A stretch of DNA of 64,000 nucleotides from Kangiella geojedonensis (lineage in GTDB: Bacteria > Pseudomonadota > Gammaproteobacteria > Enterobacterales > Kangiellaceae), in NCBI RefSeq assembly GCF_000981765.1, contig NZ_CP010975.1:558001-622000 (forward strand). Direction: 5' to 3'. A model generated the notes under the pieces. The model worked only from the letters and a program-made list of their open reading frames with translations. It had not been told where the DNA came from and did not search any database. Below are positions 62,335 to 64,000 of the stretch, piece by piece. Position numbers and translations under genes: made by a program. How positions within the stretch are numbered: position 1 is the stretch's first letter; each line of letters begins with the position of its first letter.

Positions 62335-62985
62335 ATGAAGTACATTAACTTAGCACTTCGTTGGTTGTTTTTTGCCGTGATCATTAAGCCTATCGTCAAA
62401 ATCGTTATTGGCTTGCGTTATCAAAATACGCCTATTCTTCCGAAGGATGGGCCTGCAATTTTGATCGCCAATCATAATAGCCACCTTGATACCATGGTGT
62501 TGATTTCATTATTACCACTGAACATATTGCATAAAGTGAAACCAGTAGCCGCTGCGGACTATTTCTTAAAAAATAAATTTTTGGCGTGGTTTGCCTTAAA
62601 TATTATCGGTATTTTGCCGATTGAGCGTCAGGGTAAAGATAAAAGCGTTAACCCAATTGAGCAGTGCGCGAAAGCACTCGATAGCGGCAAGATCTTAATT
62701 TTCTTCCCAGAAGGTTCACGTGGCGAGCCAGAGAAGATGACCGATTTGAAATATGGCGTGGTAAAGCTGGCTGAACGCTGTCCTAATGTTCCACTTTACC
62801 CAATTTATATGCACGGCCTAGGAAAGACTTTGCCCAAAGGCGATGCACTATTTGTACCGTTTTTTTGCGATGTGGTGTTTTCAGAACCGATGACATATGA
62901 AGCAAATAGTGAAGGCTTTTATGAAAACGTCAAAACACGCTTCGCTACCTTGCAGGATTCGGTTAAGTTACCGAAGTGGGATTAG
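62335..62985 (+). CDS. 1-acyl-glycerol-3-phosphate acyltransferase family (PlsC-like)
   Basis: A 216-residue acyltransferase. The HX4D motif is H47-x4-D52 (NHNSHLD), with IERQGKD and EGSRGEPEKM as motifs II and III (FFPEGSRG), and P in the fourth block (VPLYPIYMHG). A membrane anchor lies at about residues 8-26. I start at ATG 62335, eight bases after AGGAGG; the ATG six bases upstream is too close to that site. It should add the second acyl chain to lysophosphatidate, giving the substrate for the upstream cytidylyltransferase. Confidence 0.92.
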   Translation: MKYINLALRWLFFAVIIKPIVKIVIGLRYQNTPILPKDGPAILIANHNSHLDTMVLISLLPLNILHKVKPVAAADYFLKNKFLAWFALNIIGILPIERQGKDKSVNPIEQCAKALDSGKILIFFPEGSRGEPEKMTDLKYGVVKLAERCPNVPLYPIYMHGLGKTLPKGDALFVPFFCDVVFSEPMTYEANSEGFYENVKTRFATLQDSVKLPKWD

Positions 62986-63000
62986 TATATGGAGTTTAGG

Positions 63001-63618
63001 ATGAAGTTGAAAGTTATAGTGGCTGCAATTGGTATAATGTTCGTCTCAGCGTGCACTATGGGTTATGACGAGTTACAGGCAATGTGTAAGAAAGATGCTG
63101 GAACTGTTATTTATGAGCGAGTGGAGGTTGATGGTTACTACAGCGATAATTGTACAGGACCTTGTTGGTCAGAATTGTTACATGACCAGTTTGAGTTCGT
63201 TGAAATCTATAACCCGACCGAAAGAGACTTTTATAATCCAGGGAAAGGGTATTGGCATATTTATCTTTCTAAGCAGGGAGATGAAAATTGTTATTCACGA
63301 GTAACATCTAGACAGGAGCATCGGCTTGATTCTGGGCAATGCATTGCTTTTAAGAAAATTGATAAACCAACAGCTATATATGGATATAAGCATGAACTGA
63401 GTGATACTTTTATCCTTAAAAATTATTATGGTTCAGAAATTTCAAAGTATATAACAACGGCTTATAGAATCTCGGATAATAAAGTTTTAGCAGAAAGTGT
63501 AGACTACAGGTTGGATAGGGACCCTAGCACTACAGGCGATGGCGGTGGAGTTGGATGTAAACGGTCTGGTAGTGGAAAAGAGCCTTTAAAATATATGAAG
63601 ACAGAAGTTTTTGAATAA
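63001..63618 (+). CDS. Lipoprotein of unknown function
   Basis: About 205 residues from ATG 63001 (GGAG upstream). The signal ends in lipobox VSAC (C18), so the protein is lipid-modified. The mature part has several cysteines (C29, C51, C55, C90-96 region, C113, C184-190 region) and phrases such as CTGPCWSELLHDQFEFVEI. No family is recognised. It may not belong to the phospholipid operon, although it follows 15 bases after it. Confidence 0.6.
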   Translation: MKLKVIVAAIGIMFVSACTMGYDELQAMCKKDAGTVIYERVEVDGYYSDNCTGPCWSELLHDQFEFVEIYNPTERDFYNPGKGYWHIYLSKQGDENCYSRVTSRQEHRLDSGQCIAFKKIDKPTAIYGYKHELSDTFILKNYYGSEISKYITTAYRISDNKVLAESVDYRLDRDPSTTGDGGGVGCKRSGSGKEPLKYMKTEVFE

Positions 63619-63620
63619 GT

Positions 63621-63638
63621 GGTGCGCCTTGACGCACC
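63621..63638. repeat. Short hairpin between convergent genes
   Basis: GGTGCG (63621-63626), loop CCTTGA, CGCACC (63633-63638). No T-run on either side, so it would be a weak terminator for both convergent units. Confidence 0.5.
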
Positions 63639-63655
63639 ATTCAAAAACCTAAAAC

Positions 63656-64000
63656 TTACAGAATTAAAGCTAATAAAGCACAAATCGCTAATGCGATGCC
63701 AAGTGGAATCTGAATCGAGGTTAGCTTTCGTGCTGCTTGAGCACCTTTTTCTTGGGCGGTTTCATTTTTTGATAATAGCTTTTCCGACAGTAACCCATAA
63801 GAAAGAATAAAGCCGACCAATATCATCAAAATTTGCATAATAAGGCTAAATAGACCAGCCGAGTATTTCATCATGGCACCTAAGTGCGCCAAGCTGTGGA
63901 ACAAGAAGTAATACAGGCCTAAGATCAGTAAGATAACACCGATTACGCCTTGATAAGGCGCCAGTTTTTTTAAGGCGTTACCTGCGTCTTGTGACTTTTG
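63656..64000 (-). CDS. Membrane protein, C-terminal part (partial)
   Basis: A minus-strand frame that stays open to the right edge of the window, at least 114 codons. An in-frame TTG at 63904 is not needed as a start: upstream codons read KKLAPYQGVIGVILLILGLY, clearly coding. Three further segments follow (about 18-37, 52-72 and 95-112 of the visible part), ending ALAICALLALIL. A membrane protein of unknown family; its N terminus lies outside the window. Confidence 0.7.
   Translation of the reverse strand, partial: QKSQDAGNALKKLAPYQGVIGVILLILGLYYFLFHSLAHLGAMMKYSAGLFSLIMQILMILVGFILSYGLLSEKLLSKNETAQEKGAQAARKLTSIQIPLGIALAICALLALIL

Noticed and set aside
63656-63904. 82-residue gene starting at TTG 63904
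   Set aside because: Codons upstream stay open and protein-like to the window edge, so this is the C-terminal part of a longer gene.

Overview
The window looks like chromosomal core sequence from a marine gammaproteobacterium with moderate to low GC. The 1612-residue NAD-dependent glutamate dehydrogenase, the FimX-like protein, the aerotolerance operon, fadIJ and the nudF-yqiB-cpdA-parE-parC order fit an Oceanospirillales or Kangiella-like genome. That placement is a judgement from gene content, not from a database match. I see no rRNA, tRNA, CRISPR array, phage or transposase. Genes are dense, mostly in short operons, and several are separated by clear intrinsic terminators.

Region 1-8.8 kb: start of a protein-isoaspartate methyltransferase (minus, cut by the window edge), then nudF, yqiB-like, cpdA, parE, parC (plus), then a Smp/AhpA-like membrane protein divergent from serB. 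Region 8.8-19.4 kb: a FimX-like degenerate REC-PAS-GGDEF-EAL protein and a PilZ-like partner (minus); the EF-P modification set epmB / efp / epmA; a secreted EF-hand-like gene interrupted by an in-frame TAG; two tandem paralogous small proteins of unknown function; nudC and a YeiH-type transporter.

Region 19.5-29.4 kb: a GntR(YtrA-type)-ABC ATPase-ABC permease-small protein operon preceded by a perfect palindrome, then a four-gene envelope module (DUF1302 outer membrane protein, DUF1329 protein, YCF48-like repeat protein, RND exporter) that looks like a system for moving a hydrophobic substrate. Region 29.5-35.6 kb: giant NAD-glutamate dehydrogenase, a 55-residue orphan gene, and an HSD10-type short-chain dehydrogenase. 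Region 35.6-42.7 kb: a complete minus-strand aerotolerance (Bat) operon read as MoxR, DUF58, DUF4381, BatA, BatB/C fusion, BatD.

Region 42.8-48.3 kb: fadI-fadJ for beta-oxidation, with a PsrA-like operator overlapping the -35 box of a good promoter; a 52-residue membrane protein; and two tandem small outer membrane barrel proteins. Region 48.3-55.9 kb: a second MoxR system (MoxR, DUF58, TgpA transglutaminase), miaE, pepE, a secreted mono-heme-motif protein and a DUF924 protein. Region 55.9-64 kb: a ClpP-fold lipoprotein, lpxH, ppiB, cysS, an unknown protein, an XRE regulator, a three-gene phospholipid synthesis module (YnbA-like, YnbB/CdsA-like, PlsC-like), an unknown lipoprotein, and the end of a membrane protein cut by the window edge.

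The points most worth a second look are the interrupted secreted gene, the operator-like palindromes (before the GntR operon, fadIJ, miaE and the heme-motif gene), the phospholipid module with its altered catalytic motif, the FimX/PilZ pair, and the tandem unknown paralogs.
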